A stretch of 64,000 nt of DNA from Zygaena filipendulae (taxonomy: Eukaryota > Arthropoda > Insecta > Lepidoptera > Zygaenidae): NCBI GenBank assembly GCA_907165275.2, contig OU015662.1, positions 813,501 through 877,500 of the forward strand, written 5' to 3'. The stretch's first letter is position 1, and each line of letters starts with the position of its first letter. Of this stretch, positions 62,367-64,000 are shown piece by piece. Below the pieces are notes generated by a model that was not told the origin of the DNA, made no database searches, and saw only the letters and a list, made by a program, of their open reading frames with translations. The translations under genes and the position numbers were made by a program.

Positions 62367-63373
62367 TGTTTAATAAATAAATAAGAAGTATGTACTTACG
62401 TTGTGATATATACCTAATAAACACAATTTTAGAAATACATTGTGGTCAGTTAAACTGAAATATTCATCTACAAACATTATAAAGTAAAAATAAAGCGATA
62501 AAAAGAGATAAAAGAGATAAGAGATAAAAATAAAGCGTATCATTTGAAATGAACGCCAATTAGAATAAATTCCAGAATGGGACACTGGACTGGAATGTCC
62601 TCGATACGAACGCTAAAGTGACCTAATTACATATACCTACGGCAAAAACCCCAACTATGTCTACGTACTACGATGGAACAGAGAATATTATAGATGTGGC
62701 AAATTAATACCGGCCTTTGAATTAAGTTACTTTGTACGAAAAAATTACGTTGTTCTTTGAAATTTCATCAATCATTTTATTATACCCATAGCATAGTGGG
62801 TAATAATAAAATCAAGTGCAAATACACTTATACACATTTTGAATATTATTCGTGCATACCCTGAGAGAAAAATAGGGCCTTGTTCGGTAAAGTTGGCGAC
62901 CGAAAAGTTCCCCACCGAAGGTTGGTTAACAATATTTCTGCTACCGGTGTTCGGTTGGACACCATATTTGGTATGACCAAATATGCCATATACAGGAATA
63001 TTTTTTATTCAGCGCGCAAACTTTTACAAATTAACCTTAAAGGAGTTTAAATAAACACCTTTTTTATATTGAAAAATCTTAGTACAAAAAAGTAAAGTTA
63101 TCGTGAACAAAAGATGTATACTTTGCAATTGATTTATTGGCTACTCTATTCGCCGCCGCCACCGAAGCGCTCGTCCGGCTATGTATTTACGTGGGTTCGT
63201 TCACAACCGCTCCAACACCCCCGCGTACGCCGCACGGCGCTCGCGCCCATTGATATTATTACAAATAGATAGTGTCCATATTTTGCTAATTTAAAGCCGG
63301 ATAAAAAAATATAAAAAGTTTTGAACAAATAATGGAAATGTGTTCTATTACTGATACTGAACCACAAAATTTT
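62367..63373. other. Unassigned DNA with a CArG-type palindrome and a GC-rich patch
   Basis: CATATTTGGT (62963-62972) and ACCAAATATG (62976-62985) form a perfect palindrome with a 3-base centre. It includes CCATATTTGG, an SRF-type CArG box. 63150-63250 is GC-rich (GCCGCCGCCACCG, GTACGCCGCACGG). No gene is called. Confidence 0.4.
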
Positions 63374-63662
63374 TTTTAATACAGTTGCTCAAAAAGTGGC
63401 ATATTGCAGGGACGTATAGCGTTCGGGAAGTGGGCTATTACATACTCGAGCTTTTTCTTTACCTTTTCCGAACTCGTGCGTTCTCTTTCCCAACTGTCAA
63501 AAATGGCGAAACGACTTTGACACACTTTTTGTATTGCGCAACGTAGGTTTTGTATTACTAATACGACTAGCGCCATCTCTTGATCACAGTTGGAACTTAG
63601 TTGAGTTTGTGTTTTTATTATTTTACTAAATTTCTTCATTTTTTTCGCAACTGTATTAAAAA
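63374..63662. mobile_element. MITE with TTTAATACAGTTGC inverted ends
   Basis: TTTAATACAGTTGCTCAAAAAGTG at the left and TTTTTTTCGCAACTGTATTAAA at the right are inverted. TAATAC-type ends in a T-rich site could indicate a TA duplication. A 158-codon minus-strand open frame runs through it into adjacent DNA (to 63852), but half of that frame is this MITE, so I do not call a gene. Confidence 0.6.
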
Positions 63663-64000
63663 TACTGCGCCTCGGCTCGGGTCGACATTTGTCGAAACTC
63701 TTTGCAATGACAGCCTTTCCGCACTTGTAATGAAATATACTATTTTGCGCATTGTTTAAAAAACATTCCTGTATTGACACTCTTGTGATAAAAAAACAAT
63801 AATTATTTTGATTTTCCAACATCTTTGGCAACCCACCTAGCTGTTGATCCATGAGCGACCGTTCCTAAGACGGTCGACTGAACTCCACGACCCGTCTCCG
63901 AGGGGTACGTTACGTGGGCAACACTGAACATAATATTGAAATTAAACAGTTAAACACTAAGGTGTGTGCCGACGTTGAGTTATTAATGGCGATATTCGTC
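63663..64000. other. Unassigned right edge
   Basis: The minus-strand frame 63376-63852 covers 63663-63852 with no recognised domain. An ATG at 63988 opens a plus-strand frame that leaves the window after four to five codons, too short to judge. Confidence 0.35.

Overview
This window reads as an AT-rich, repeat-laden stretch of a lepidopteran (moth or butterfly) nuclear genome. The evidence is an intermediate-neuroblasts-defective (ind/Gsx) ParaHox gene with insect-type architecture, a U6 snRNA gene with an insect-type TATA position, and dozens of short Helitrons of the kind typical of Lepidoptera. These begin TACTAATATTATAAA and end in a CCGCGG...CCGCGG hairpin followed by CTAGT. Species cannot be assigned from the sequence alone.

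Only two host genes are supported. One is ind (ATG at 4124, stop at 5035, coding region uninterrupted, homeodomain residues 190-249). The other is U6 (24563-24669), with TATA at -30 and a T-run terminator. Everything else recognisable is mobile DNA or unassigned AT-rich sequence.

Layout: 1-2154 is the 3' part of a Ty1/copia retrotransposon (RT, RNase H, probable 3' LTR) cut by the window edge. 2155-5551 holds the ind upstream region, gene and 3' UTR. 6-18 kb is intergenic DNA with Helitrons and several MITEs, including a double-hairpin element at 14744-15144. 18951-21754 is a 2.8-kb non-autonomous hAT element with a perfect 8-bp target duplication and other repeats nested inside. 22-30 kb carries U6, many Helitrons, a Helitron palindrome and palindromic MITEs. 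30261-32756 is a nested stack: a MITE hosts a second MITE and a 1,954-bp foldback element with ~830-bp near-identical inverted arms and a perfect 9-bp target duplication. 34-38 kb contains a LINE end, a tRNA-derived SINE and nested Helitrons. 39015-44230 is a complete but internally deleted BEL/Pao LTR retrotransposon (403-bp LTRs, 5-bp duplication, 1,153-codon gag-pol-like frame). 44-52 kb has a pair of related unclassified MITEs plus more Helitrons. 52814-54374 is an apparently intact Tc1-like transposon (341-aa DD34E transposase). 54-64 kb holds further palindromic MITEs, SINEs and Helitrons.

The elements form no pathway. What links them is nesting: other elements repeatedly land inside Helitron copies, and short target duplications mark the junctions, so a relative insertion history can be read. 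The strongest candidates for something undescribed are the foldback element, the MITE family carrying paired perfect CRE palindromes, and the pair of MITEs with conserved ends but different cores.
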